33,584 nucleotides of DNA from Deltaproteobacteria bacterium. GTDB taxonomy: Bacteria; Campylobacterota_A; Desulfurellia; JAGGSF01. A program made the position numbers and the translations under genes. Shown piece by piece: positions 24,493 through 32,210 of the stretch; the first letter of the stretch is position 1; each line of letters begins with the position of its first letter. The stretch lies in contig JAGGSF010000083.1 in NCBI GenBank assembly GCA_021159235.1, positions 1-33,584 on the forward strand. Direction: 5' to 3'. The notes under the pieces were generated by a model that saw only the letters and a program-made list of their open reading frames with translations, was not told the DNA's origin and searched no databases.

Positions 24493-25339
24493 ATTTTTTT
24501 AAATACTCATTGTAACCTATGAGTTTATAAAGCTCATCTCTGGTATACATCAAAGGAACAGAATCCTTCTGGCTGCCTGTTTCCTTTATCTCTTTTAATA
24601 CATGAAATGTGGCTTTCATAGCCATTCTCAATGTGGTAACGGGAAATATTACCATCCTGTATCCCATCTGTTCAAACTCTTTAGCGGAGATATACGGACT
24701 TTTTCCGAATTCTGTCATGTTTGCAAGTAAAGCGCCATTTACTTCCTTAGAATAGATTTCAAATTCTTCTCTCGATTCCAATGCTTCTGGAAATATCATG
24801 TCTGCTCCTGCTCCTAAATATGCCTGTCCTCTTTCTACAGCCTCTTTAAATCCCAGAGGAGTTCTCGCATCTGTTCTTGCTATTATTAAGAAATTTTTGT
24901 CCTTTCTTGCTTCCACAGCTGCTTTTATCTTGTCTATCATCTCCTCTTTGGTGATAACCTCTTTTCCTTGAAGATGACCACATCTTTTAGGAGATACCTG
25001 ATCTTCTATATGAATGCCGCATACGCCTGTAGACTCAAATTCTTTCACCGTTCTTTCAACATTGAGCACTCCTCCATAACCTGTATCTGCATCAGAGATG
25101 ACAGGAAGATTAACGGCTTTTACTATCCTGGATGCACATTCCACCATCTCTGTTAATGTCAGCAGCCCGTGGTCCGGCAGTCCATACTGTGCCACGCATA
25201 CTCCTCCCCCCGTCATATACACTGCATCGAATCCCAAATTTTCTACCATTTTAGCAGATATGGCATCGTAAGCGCCGGGAACAACGAGGATATTATCTTT
25301 TTTCAAAAGCTCTCTTAACCTTTTTCTTCTCTCTAACAT
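24485..25339 (-). CDS. Isocitrate lyase/PEP mutase family lyase (2-methylisocitrate or 2,3-dimethylmalate lyase-like)
   Basis: A 284-residue TIM-barrel enzyme. The metal-binding DADTGYG (83-89), HIEDQVSPKRCGH with catalytic Cys120 and GKEVI following it are features of the lyases; the KRCGH cysteine argues against a simple oxaloacetate decarboxylase. PrpB splits 2-methylisocitrate to pyruvate and succinate; 2,3-dimethylmalate lyase makes pyruvate and propionate. Which one this is cannot be told from sequence. ARTDAR and a C-terminal lid follow as expected. The gene begins 4 bases after htpX and overlaps the PrpF-like gene by 8, forming the first step gene of the catabolic set. Confidence 0.88.
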   Translation of the reverse strand: MLERRKRLRELLKKDNILVVPGAYDAISAKMVENLGFDAVYMTGGGVCVAQYGLPDHGLLTLTEMVECASRIVKAVNLPVISDADTGYGGVLNVERTVKEFESTGVCGIHIEDQVSPKRCGHLQGKEVITKEEMIDKIKAAVEARKDKNFLIIARTDARTPLGFKEAVERGQAYLGAGADMIFPEALESREEFEIYSKEVNGALLANMTEFGKSPYISAKEFEQMGYRMVIFPVTTLRMAMKATFHVLKEIKETGSQKDSVPLMYTRDELYKLIGYNEYLKKYV

Positions 25340-25343
25340 TCAA

Positions 25344-26192
25344 TCATCTTCTGGCCATTTCTTTCAATCTTTTGATCCTTTCCTCTATTGGAGGATGGGT
25401 GCTGAAAAGATTCATCAATGTTTTGCCTTTCAGAGGGTTTACAATAAACATATGTGCAGTGGAGGGTTGAGCATTTAATGGAACAGATTTTGAATAGGCA
25501 TCCAGTTTTTCCAGTGCATTTGCTAAATACAATGGATTTCCTGAGAATTTTGCTCCTGCTTTGTCTGCTTCATATTCCCTTGTTCTTGAAATAGCCAGTT
25601 GAATAAGCATAGCAGCGATGGGAGCCAGGATAGCTACAGCGATAAGGCCGATTATGCCTCCTCCTTCTTCATCCTCGCTTCTACCAAAGCCACCGAATAT
25701 TGCCGCCCATCGGGCCATGCTGGCAACAATCATTACAGCACCGGCAACTGTAGCGGCAACAGAGCCGATGAGTATATCTCTGTGTTTAACGTGACCCAAC
25801 TCGTGCCCTAAAACACCCATCAATTCTTCTTTGTTTAAAAGATTCAATGCTCCTTCTGTTACTGCAACTGCAGCGTGATGAGGACCTCTCCCTGTTGCAA
25901 ATGCATTGGGGGAAGAAGAGGGTATAATATAAAGCTTAGGCATAGGCAATTTTGCTCTTTCTGCCAGTTTTCTTACTATCTCATGCAGTAGAGGTGATTG
26001 TTCCTTGTTTGTTTCTCTTGCCCTATACATACTTAGAGCAATCTTATCCGAGAAATAATAGCTGCTGAAATTCATAATAAGAGCAAACACAAAGGCAATG
26101 ATAATACCTGTTTTTCCACCCAGAAGTTCACCGATCAACAACAGCAAAATGGTAAGCAAACCCAGAAAAAATGCTGTTTTTACTGTATTCAT
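25344..26192 (-). CDS. htpX: Membrane zinc metalloprotease HtpX
   Basis: A 282-residue M48-family protease for quality control of membrane proteins. Two N-terminal membrane segments (about 6-23 and 27-46), the zinc motif HELGH (His130, Glu131, His134), two further hydrophobic segments after it (about 142-160 and 178-200), and the third ligand Glu206 in SRTREYEADKAGA are visible. NAFATGRGPHHAAVAVTEG is also family text. Length fits. AGGAGGG precedes the ATG closely. It is the promoter-proximal gene, and the PrpB-like gene follows after only 4 bases, so the catabolic genes appear to be transcribed behind it. Confidence 0.95.
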   Translation of the reverse strand: MNTVKTAFFLGLLTILLLLIGELLGGKTGIIIAFVFALIMNFSSYYFSDKIALSMYRARETNKEQSPLLHEIVRKLAERAKLPMPKLYIIPSSSPNAFATGRGPHHAAVAVTEGALNLLNKEELMGVLGHELGHVKHRDILIGSVAATVAGAVMIVASMARWAAIFGGFGRSEDEEGGGIIGLIAVAILAPIAAMLIQLAISRTREYEADKAGAKFSGNPLYLANALEKLDAYSKSVPLNAQPSTAHMFIVNPLKGKTLMNLFSTHPPIEERIKRLKEMARR

Positions 26193-26236
26193 TCACTCCC
26201 TCCTATCAATTAACAACTTCATCAAAGGTAAATTAA

Positions 26237-26264
26237 ATTATAATCAGTGTTCTTTCTTTTTCAA
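26237..26264 (-). promoter_or_regulatory. Predicted strong promoter of htpX and the catabolic operon
   Basis: Minus strand: TTGAAA at 26264-26259, a 16-base spacer and a perfect TATAAT at 26242-26237. Transcription would begin near 26230, leaving a leader of about 37 bases that ends in AGGAGGG before the htpX ATG. Confidence 0.65.
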
Positions 26265-26279
26265 CTTTAAAATCAGTGT
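26238..26279. repeat. Direct repeat of 13 bases flanking the htpX promoter
   Basis: TTATAATCAGTGT (26238-26250) and TTAAAATCAGTGT (26267-26279) match at 12 of 13 bases with a 29-base period. The first copy covers part of the htpX -10 box, the second lies upstream of its -35 and within the predicted thyX promoter spacer. They may be regulator sites or a local duplication. Confidence 0.4.
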
Positions 26280-26289
26280 ATTTTATGCT
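26260..26289 (+). promoter_or_regulatory. Weak predicted promoter of thyX
   Basis: TTCAAC at 26260-26265, an 18-base spacer and TATGCT at 26284-26289. The -10 ends 11 bases before the thyX ATG and no ribosome-binding site follows. The -35 is weak and overlaps that of the divergent htpX promoter, so this call is tentative. Confidence 0.3.
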
Positions 26290-26300
26290 AAATTTCGTAT

Positions 26301-26969
26301 ATGTATGTAGAACTTGTTTCTTTCACGCCCGAACCTGAAAAACTATGTGCTTTAGCAGCTCGTATCTGCTACACAAACAAAAACTGGCAGACATTGAAAC
26401 AATCCATTACAGAAAAGGAAATACATAATCTGTTAGAAAGAATAATTTCCTCCGGACACCTGTCTGTCATTGAACACGCTTCTTTTTCCTTTTATATCGA
26501 AGGTATATCCCGTGTCTGCAGCCACCAGTTAGTAAGACATCGCCTTGCTTCATTTTCTCAACAAAGCCACAGATATTCAAAACCAGAAAGATTTATTATA
26601 CCCCCGCCGTTAAAAAACGAAAAAACATGTCTTGAAATCTTAGATAAGGCACAGAAAACATATAACCTGCTGCTAAAAAAAGGCGTAAAGAAAGAAGATG
26701 CAAGGTTTATTCTGCCTCAAGCTGCATCTACCCGCATTTTCCTCACCATGAACGCCAGGGAACTCCTGCACTTCTTTCGTTTAAGGTGCTGCTACCGCGC
26801 CCAATGGGAAATCAGAAATGTAGCCATGGAAATGCTGAAGCAGGTAAAAAGGGTAGCACCATTTATCTTTAAATCAGCCGGGCCCCCATGCCTTACAGGT
26901 CCATGTCCAGAAAAAGAACCCTGCGGAATAGATATAACAGAGATTAGAAATCTCTTCAAAGATCTATGA
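26301..26969 (+). CDS. thyX: Flavin-dependent thymidylate synthase
   Basis: A 222-residue ThyX (EC 2.1.1.148), which makes dTMP from dUMP using methylenetetrahydrofolate, FAD and NADPH. The diagnostic RHR motif starts at residue 79 (RHRLASFSQQSHRYS, with the nucleophile-position Ser89). HLSVIEHASFSFYIEG (53-68) is the upstream FAD/dUMP-binding block, and LRCCYRAQWEIR matches the C-terminal conserved region. Length is normal. No ribosome-binding site precedes ATG 26301; a -10-like box lies close upstream. It overlaps rsmI by 4 bases. Confidence 0.95.
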   Translation: MYVELVSFTPEPEKLCALAARICYTNKNWQTLKQSITEKEIHNLLERIISSGHLSVIEHASFSFYIEGISRVCSHQLVRHRLASFSQQSHRYSKPERFIIPPPLKNEKTCLEILDKAQKTYNLLLKKGVKKEDARFILPQAASTRIFLTMNARELLHFFRLRCCYRAQWEIRNVAMEMLKQVKRVAPFIFKSAGPPCLTGPCPEKEPCGIDITEIRNLFKDL

Positions 26970-27634
26970 TAGGGAAATTATTTGTCATTGCCACACCGAT
27001 AGGAAATATGAAGGATATAACCCTGCGTGCGATTGATACTTTAAAAGATGTAGATGTCATCTTTGCAGAAAGACCCAGACATTCACTAAAATTATTTCAC
27101 CACTATGGAATAAAGAAACCCCTTTATCCATACAACGATAAAAACTGGCAGAGGCAGATAGAAACTGCCTTAAAATTGGTGAAAGACGGAAAAAATATTG
27201 CTCTAATCTCAGATGCCGGAACTCCCGCTATTCAAGACCCGGGCTACCGTATGGTTAATTACTTCCGCCAGAAAAATATAGGTGTTGTTCCCGTACCCGG
27301 CCCATGTGCTTTTGTATGTGCCCTGCAAGCCTCCGGCCTTCCCACCGACAGATTCGTATTCTTGGGTTTCCTTCCTCGCTCTTCAGAAAAAAAGAAAAAA
27401 ATATTAAAAACATACGGCTCTTTAAGTGCTACCTTAATCATCTATGAATCACCGTTGAGGGTGAAAAAAACATTAAACGATATAAAGGATTCGTTGGGAG
27501 AAAGAGAAGTGGTGATAGTCAGAGAACTGACAAAGGTTCACGAGGAATTTTTATTCGGCACACCTTCACAACTCATCCCAAAGTTAGAAAAGATAAAAGG
27601 GGAATGCGTAATTCTGGTAAAAAAAAGTGATTAA
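26966..27634 (+). CDS. rsmI: 16S rRNA (cytidine-1402 2'-O)-methyltransferase
   Basis: A 222-residue RsmI (EC 2.1.1.198) of the tetrapyrrole-methylase fold, which uses S-adenosylmethionine to modify C1402 in the ribosomal P site. FVIATPIGNMKDITLRA (6-22), ALISDAGTPAIQDPGY and PVPGPCAF are family motifs; FLGFLPR and the tail REVVIVRELTKVHEE also fit. The usual AEDTR segment reads AERPR (34-38), a change at two normally conserved residues. Length is on the short side because it lacks the small C-terminal RsmI extension. It overlaps thyX by 4 and murJ by 8 bases. Confidence 0.92.
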   Translation: MIGKLFVIATPIGNMKDITLRAIDTLKDVDVIFAERPRHSLKLFHHYGIKKPLYPYNDKNWQRQIETALKLVKDGKNIALISDAGTPAIQDPGYRMVNYFRQKNIGVVPVPGPCAFVCALQASGLPTDRFVFLGFLPRSSEKKKKILKTYGSLSATLIIYESPLRVKKTLNDIKDSLGEREVVIVRELTKVHEEFLFGTPSQLIPKLEKIKGECVILVKKSD

Positions 27635-29087
27635 AAATATCATAAAGGGTGCAAAAACAATCGGTTTCTATACCATTCTAAGTAGAATAACGGGCTTTTT
27701 CAGAGACATTGTTATCGCCCATTTTTTTGGTGCTTCACCTCTAACCGACATATTTTTTGTCTCCTTTCGCATACCCAATACCTTCCGTGCATTCCTGGGT
27801 GAGGGAGCGATGAATGCCGCAGTAGTGCCTGTTTTATCCGAGCATAAAGAAGATGCAGAGGCAACAGGCAACCTTGTAGTAGTATTTTTCTCTATTTTTC
27901 TTGCCTTGACGGCAATAGGTATGCTCTTTCCTCAAATCTTCGCTTACATATTTGCTCCCGGTTTGTTAAAATATCCTCTACTCATAAAACTTATCCGCAT
28001 AAATTTTCCATATATACTTCTTATCGGTTTGGCCATCCTTTTCTCCGGTATGATGAATACATACAAACATTTCGGTATTCCTGCTTTTTCCCCTGTGCTT
28101 TTAAATGTAAGTCTTATCGCCTGCACTTATATTTTCTACAACTTCTTTCACATCCATATCTACGCATTATGCGCAGGCGTGCTGATAGGTGGACTGCTCC
28201 AGATGCTGTTTTGCATGGGAGGTGTATTTTACCTGCGTATCCCGGTGAAACTGTCCCTGTCTCTTAAACCTTCCACAAAAAAGATCTTTACATTATTGCT
28301 GCCCGCCTTAGGATCTATGACTGCTATTCAACTCTATTCTATATTCAGCACACTTATTGCCAGCCTTCTCGAAAAAGGTAGCATCTCTTATATCTGGTAT
28401 GCCGACCGTCTATTTCAGCTACCATTTGCCGTCCTTTCCATAAGCCTTTCTCAAGCTGCATTACCCTATCTTTCAGATATGAAAAAAAAGGAGATAAACA
28501 CCCACCTTTCTCGCCTGTTCCGCCTTATCACATTCATTGTTCCTCCCATCAGTGTTTTTCTTATAATATGGGGAGAGGATGTGGTAAGGATTGTATTCGT
28601 AAGAGGGGCGTTTACACCTTCCGATGCCCATAAGACTTACCTTGCCTTAGCTATGTTCATGATTGGTCTTTTGCCCTATTCCTATGTAAAACTCTTCTCA
28701 TCAACCTTCTATTCATTCAAAGATACAAAAACACCGATGAAGACAGCGGTTAAGACGGCAATCTTTTCCATCATCATGGCTTTCTTACTGGGTTTTACAC
28801 TGGGCTTCTGGGGATTGGCGCTGGCTTTCTCCTTGGGCGGTATAATGAATGCATTTCTACTATCACATCAGTTAAAAAAGAAAGTGGGAAAATTTGCAGG
28901 AAGGAAAGAACTGGGTCTTATCTGTGGCTCATTTGCCCTCTCTTTCCTATGTGCCTCTCTTGTCTGCTTTATTCTGTCTTTTCTCAACATCTCCTTCATT
29001 TTAAAAATAATCCTGGAATTCTCTCTATTCTTTTCTCTGGTCTTTATATTTATAGCGGTTTTTAAACTGCAAAGAGTGCATCTGTAA
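27627..29087 (+). CDS. murJ: Lipid II flippase MurJ
   Basis: A 486-residue polytopic membrane protein with about 13-14 hydrophobic segments, of the MurJ/MviN family in the MOP superfamily. It moves the peptidoglycan precursor lipid II across the cytoplasmic membrane. SRITGFFRDIVIAHFFGASPLTDIFFVSFRIPN (begins about 19), FRAFLGEGAMNAAVVPVLSE, and the YADRLFQLPFAVLSISLSQAALPYLS block are highly characteristic and include the conserved arginines and Asp of the transport groove. The start is GTG at 27627, overlapping the rsmI stop by 8 bases. The 3' end overlaps the convergent ftsY by 26 bases. Confidence 0.95.
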   Translation: MIKNIIKGAKTIGFYTILSRITGFFRDIVIAHFFGASPLTDIFFVSFRIPNTFRAFLGEGAMNAAVVPVLSEHKEDAEATGNLVVVFFSIFLALTAIGMLFPQIFAYIFAPGLLKYPLLIKLIRINFPYILLIGLAILFSGMMNTYKHFGIPAFSPVLLNVSLIACTYIFYNFFHIHIYALCAGVLIGGLLQMLFCMGGVFYLRIPVKLSLSLKPSTKKIFTLLLPALGSMTAIQLYSIFSTLIASLLEKGSISYIWYADRLFQLPFAVLSISLSQAALPYLSDMKKKEINTHLSRLFRLITFIVPPISVFLIIWGEDVVRIVFVRGAFTPSDAHKTYLALAMFMIGLLPYSYVKLFSSTFYSFKDTKTPMKTAVKTAIFSIIMAFLLGFTLGFWGLALAFSLGGIMNAFLLSHQLKKKVGKFAGRKELGLICGSFALSFLCASLVCFILSFLNISFILKIILEFSLFFSLVFIFIAVFKLQRVHL

Positions 29088-29964
29088 ACTGACGGGCATC
29101 AAATCCCCTTATATCCTCCAATTCCTGACCAATACCGATATATTTTACAGGAATATGAAGCTGTGATGCTATGGCCACGATGATACCCCCTTTTGATGTC
29201 CCATCCATCTTGGTAAGAACAATACCCGTTATCCCCAGCGCATTGTTGAATTCCCTTGCCTGTGAAATGGCATTCTGCCCGGTGGTTGCATCCAGAATGA
29301 GCAAGATCTCCTGAGGTGCGGAGGGAATAACCTTTTTAATTACCCTTTTCATCTTTTTCATCTCTTCCATGAGATTCTTTCTGGTATGCATTCTGCCCGC
29401 TGTATCCAATATGACCACATCAACATTCCTCGCATTAGCAGAACTCACCGCATCATAGGCTACGGCTGAAGGGTCACTGCCTTCTTTCTGTTTTATTACA
29501 GGAACATTTATCCTTTTAGCCCACTCTTCAAGTTGCTCTATAGCTGCCGCTCGAAATGTATCACATGCTCCCAGGAGCACACTTTTACCTCTTTCTGTAA
29601 ACAAAGAAGACAACTTGGCAATGGTAGTGGTCTTTCCTCCCCCATTTGTCCCTACCATCATAATTACAAACGGTTTTTCTCTCAATGCCAGGGGACTTTC
29701 TACCGTCTTCAAAATACTGTATGTCTTCTCTCTTAAGAACAACTCTGCATCTTTGGTTGTCTTTATGCTTTTGTTTTTAGAAAGCTCCTCTATCATCTCT
29801 TCTACTACATTTACACCGAAGTCTGCTTCAATCATAAGTTCTTCTATTTTCTCTATATATTCCTGATCTATCCTCTTCTCTTCTTCACCGAGTTTATGGA
29901 CTTCTTCTGTAAACTGTCTTCTGGTCTTAGTCAAGCTTTCTGCCAACCTTTTGAAAAATGTCAT
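29062..29964 (-). CDS. ftsY: Signal recognition particle receptor FtsY
   Basis: A 300-residue SRP GTPase that docks ribosome-nascent chain complexes at the membrane. The helical N domain (about 1-90) is followed by the G domain: P-loop GTNGGGKTTT (105-114), ACDTFRAAAIEQL (133-145), DTAGRMHTRKNLMEE (187-201), TKMDGTSKGG (251-260) and GIGQELEDIRGFD (277-289). The acidic A domain found in E. coli is nearly absent, as is common outside enterobacteria. It follows cfa by 18 bases on the same strand, with a purine-rich AGAGGAA before its ATG, and its end overlaps murJ tail to tail. Confidence 0.96.
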   Translation of the reverse strand: MTFFKRLAESLTKTRRQFTEEVHKLGEEEKRIDQEYIEKIEELMIEADFGVNVVEEMIEELSKNKSIKTTKDAELFLREKTYSILKTVESPLALREKPFVIMMVGTNGGGKTTTIAKLSSLFTERGKSVLLGACDTFRAAAIEQLEEWAKRINVPVIKQKEGSDPSAVAYDAVSSANARNVDVVILDTAGRMHTRKNLMEEMKKMKRVIKKVIPSAPQEILLILDATTGQNAISQAREFNNALGITGIVLTKMDGTSKGGIIVAIASQLHIPVKYIGIGQELEDIRGFDARQFTDALFAV

Positions 29965-29982
29965 CTCATTCCTCTTTCTACA

Positions 29983-31167
29983 TTACCAGTTTTCATAGAT
30001 ATAACTTCTGTTGAGAGGAACAGTTCCCCTCAAACTGTTTGAAAAAACTATCTGATACACATTCAATTTCCCAACCTTAAAACTAACAGAAGCGGCATTA
30101 AGATAAAGCCTCCACATGTTTATGAATCTTTCATCAAACATCGTTTTAATCTTATCAATGTTGGATTCAAAACGTTTAATCCATTCATCCAATGTCTTTG
30201 CATAATTGGGGCGTAGATTCTCCACATCAATGATATAGAATCCCTCAACAGCCATATCCCTTAAGATATCAGATAAAACAGGTATATATCCACCGGGGAA
30301 TATATACTTTCTGGTCCAGGAATCCGTTGGTTCATACACATTGCGCGCTATGGTATGTAAAACACCGATAGCCTTATCCTCTAAAATTTCCCTTGCCTTT
30401 TTAAAAAATAAGCGAGAATACCTTTTCCCCACATGTTCAAACATTCCTATTGAAACAAACTTGTTAAACTTCCCCTTTACATCTCTATAATCTTTCAAAA
30501 GCACATCAGCTTTACCCTCAAGACACTCTTCTTTGATGCGCTTTTTCGCATATTCATACTGATTTTCAGAAATATTAACTCCTGTAGCCTTTACATTGAA
30601 TCTCTTTGCCGCATATATTATCATACCTCCCCATCCACAACCTACATCAATGAGCCTGTCACCATCTTTCAAATCCAGCTTTCTGCATATCAGTTCATAC
30701 TTGTTTTCCTGAGCTTTTTCCAGCGTATCATTTTCATTCTTAAAATAAGCACAGGAATAAGTCATACCTTCATCCAGCATAAGCCTGTAAAAATCGTTGC
30801 CCAGATCATAATGATGGGATATATTCTTTTTTGCCCTTTTTACTGTATTCAAGGTTTTTATATAGTTGAAGAGTATTTTCATCTTTGTTTTGTTTGAAAC
30901 TTTAAATTTTCGCGCATCTTCTTCATACTTTATACCTATAAGCTTTTGTAGGTCACCTTCTACAACAATGTTACCGTCCATGTAATTTTCGCCAAAGCCC
31001 AGCGAAAGACTATTCATAATATCCCTTATAACATTCGGCGATTTTATATGTATACGGATTTGAGGCCTGTCCCTGCCAAAGTTTACCCGTTCACCATCCC
31101 AGTATATCACCTCGCACGGCATCCTATCAGAAACACTGTTTAAAAATTCGTTCACTATGGTTTTCAT
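29983..31167 (-). CDS. cfa: Cyclopropane-fatty-acyl-phospholipid synthase family methyltransferase
   Basis: A 394-residue CFA synthase (EC 2.1.1.79), adding a methylene bridge from S-adenosylmethionine to unsaturated phospholipid acyl chains. The N-terminal domain (about 1-100, with LGFGENYMDG near 56-65) is followed by HHYDLGNDFY (118-127), MTYSCAYF, the SAM loop VGCGWGG (175-181), SIGMFEHVG and IFPGGYIP. All are typical of Cfa. It lies divergently from hemE, with GGGGGTGA before the ATG, and is probably co-transcribed with ftsY. A related methyltransferase acting on other lipids remains possible. Confidence 0.93.
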   Translation of the reverse strand: MKTIVNEFLNSVSDRMPCEVIYWDGERVNFGRDRPQIRIHIKSPNVIRDIMNSLSLGFGENYMDGNIVVEGDLQKLIGIKYEEDARKFKVSNKTKMKILFNYIKTLNTVKRAKKNISHHYDLGNDFYRLMLDEGMTYSCAYFKNENDTLEKAQENKYELICRKLDLKDGDRLIDVGCGWGGMIIYAAKRFNVKATGVNISENQYEYAKKRIKEECLEGKADVLLKDYRDVKGKFNKFVSIGMFEHVGKRYSRLFFKKAREILEDKAIGVLHTIARNVYEPTDSWTRKYIFPGGYIPVLSDILRDMAVEGFYIIDVENLRPNYAKTLDEWIKRFESNIDKIKTMFDERFINMWRLYLNAASVSFKVGKLNVYQIVFSNSLRGTVPLNRSYIYENW

Positions 31168-31184
31168 AGTTCACCCCCAGGAAA

Positions 31185-31213
31185 ATTTTATAACTTTAAT
31201 TTCCGGTGTGCAA
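31185..31213 (-). promoter_or_regulatory. Predicted promoter of cfa-ftsY
   Basis: Minus strand: TTGCAC at 31213-31208, a 17-base spacer and TAAAAT at 31190-31185. Transcription would start near 31178 with a short leader carrying GGGGGTGA before the cfa ATG. The box positions interlock with the divergent hemE promoter. Confidence 0.55.
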
Positions 31214-31223
31214 TAAGTATAAT
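31195..31223 (+). promoter_or_regulatory. Predicted promoter of hemE-hemH-hemY
   Basis: A perfect TATAAT at 31218-31223 is preceded, after 17 bases, by a weak TTTAAT (31195-31200). The -10 ends nine bases before ATG 31233, so the transcript would start at or within a few bases of the start codon. Confidence 0.5.
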
Positions 31224-31232
31224 ACAAATTGG

Positions 31233-32210
31233 ATGAAGGCAATAATTGAACTTGTAAAAGGCAAAAATATTTCATACACACCTGTCTGGTTTATGCGTCA
31301 GGCGGGCAGATACCTCAGCTCCTACAGAAGAATAAGAAAAAGGTATACATTTCTGGAGATGTGTGAAACACCTGAGCTGGCAGCAGAAATTACATTGCAA
31401 CCTGTAAGAAAACTGAATGTAGATGCCGCCATAATATTTTCTGACATTCTGCTTCCCCTACGAGCAATGGGACTGAAGGTCTACTTTACTGAAAAAGGAC
31501 CATTTGTCTTTGGAGATGAAATTCACAGCATAGATATGGAAAAGATGTTATTTACAGGCAAAATCATGCGCATACTGAAGAAGGAGCTAACCGATAAAAC
31601 CCTCATCGGATTCTGTGGTGCACCGTTTACCCTGATGTCCTACATTATAGGTAAGGGAAGGCCTGACGAAAATCGTACAAAGTATCTGATGTACAACAGG
31701 AAGGAAGATTTCAAAAACAGATTAAATACAATTACAGATTCAATGATAGAGTATCTAAAATTGCAGATGGAAAGCGGTGCAGATATGCTGCAGATATTTG
31801 ACACCCAGGCCGGTATACTTTCGCCCTGCGATTGGAAGGAATTTGCCCTTCCATTTGTAAAAAAACTCATCACTCCTTTTAAAGGAAAAACACCCACCTC
31901 CTACTATGTAAATGGAATGAGCGGAATACTAAACATAGTGGAAGAAACAGGAGCAGATATCTTAAGCATAGATTGGAGAATTGATATCAAAAACTGTAAA
32001 AATTCAAACAAAACTGTTCAGGGAAATTTAGACCCATCGGCACTTTTAGCAGAAAAAACAATCATAGAAGAAAAGGCAACATACATTATGAAGATGATGG
32101 AAGGCAAAAGACACATCTTTAATTCAGGAGGCGGCATTCTTCCTCAAACCGACGAGGATAAGGTAAAATTCTTGGTGGATGTGGTACATGAATGGAAAAA
32201 AGAGCTATAG
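31233..32210 (+). CDS. hemE: Uroporphyrinogen decarboxylase
   Basis: A 325-residue HemE (EC 4.1.1.37), which removes four carboxyls from uroporphyrinogen III to give coproporphyrinogen III. TPVWFMRQAGRYLSSYR (16-32) and IIFSDILLP with catalytic Asp71 are the N-terminal signatures. GFCGAPFTLMSYII, FDTQAGILSP and GNLDPSALLA follow in order. ATG 31233 is preferred to in-frame GTG 31206 because the distance to TPVW then fits the family and a TATAAT box lies between the two. There is no clear ribosome-binding site. It overlaps hemH by 19 bases. Confidence 0.95.
   Translation: MKAIIELVKGKNISYTPVWFMRQAGRYLSSYRRIRKRYTFLEMCETPELAAEITLQPVRKLNVDAAIIFSDILLPLRAMGLKVYFTEKGPFVFGDEIHSIDMEKMLFTGKIMRILKKELTDKTLIGFCGAPFTLMSYIIGKGRPDENRTKYLMYNRKEDFKNRLNTITDSMIEYLKLQMESGADMLQIFDTQAGILSPCDWKEFALPFVKKLITPFKGKTPTSYYVNGMSGILNIVEETGADILSIDWRIDIKNCKNSNKTVQGNLDPSALLAEKTIIEEKATYIMKMMEGKRHIFNSGGGILPQTDEDKVKFLVDVVHEWKKEL

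Noticed and set aside
29062-29087. Bidirectional terminator between murJ and ftsY
   Set aside because: The genes overlap by 26 bases and no stable hairpin followed by a T run is visible; the same holds at the ruvC/transporter overlap (5802-5855) and at 20374-20430.
31182-31189. AAAATTTT as an operator between cfa and hemE
   Set aside because: It is only eight A/T bases, expected by chance here, and part of the cfa -10 region.
31206-31232. Longer hemE start at GTG 31206
   Set aside because: It would place the TATAAT box inside the gene and lengthen the distance to the TPVW motif beyond the usual.
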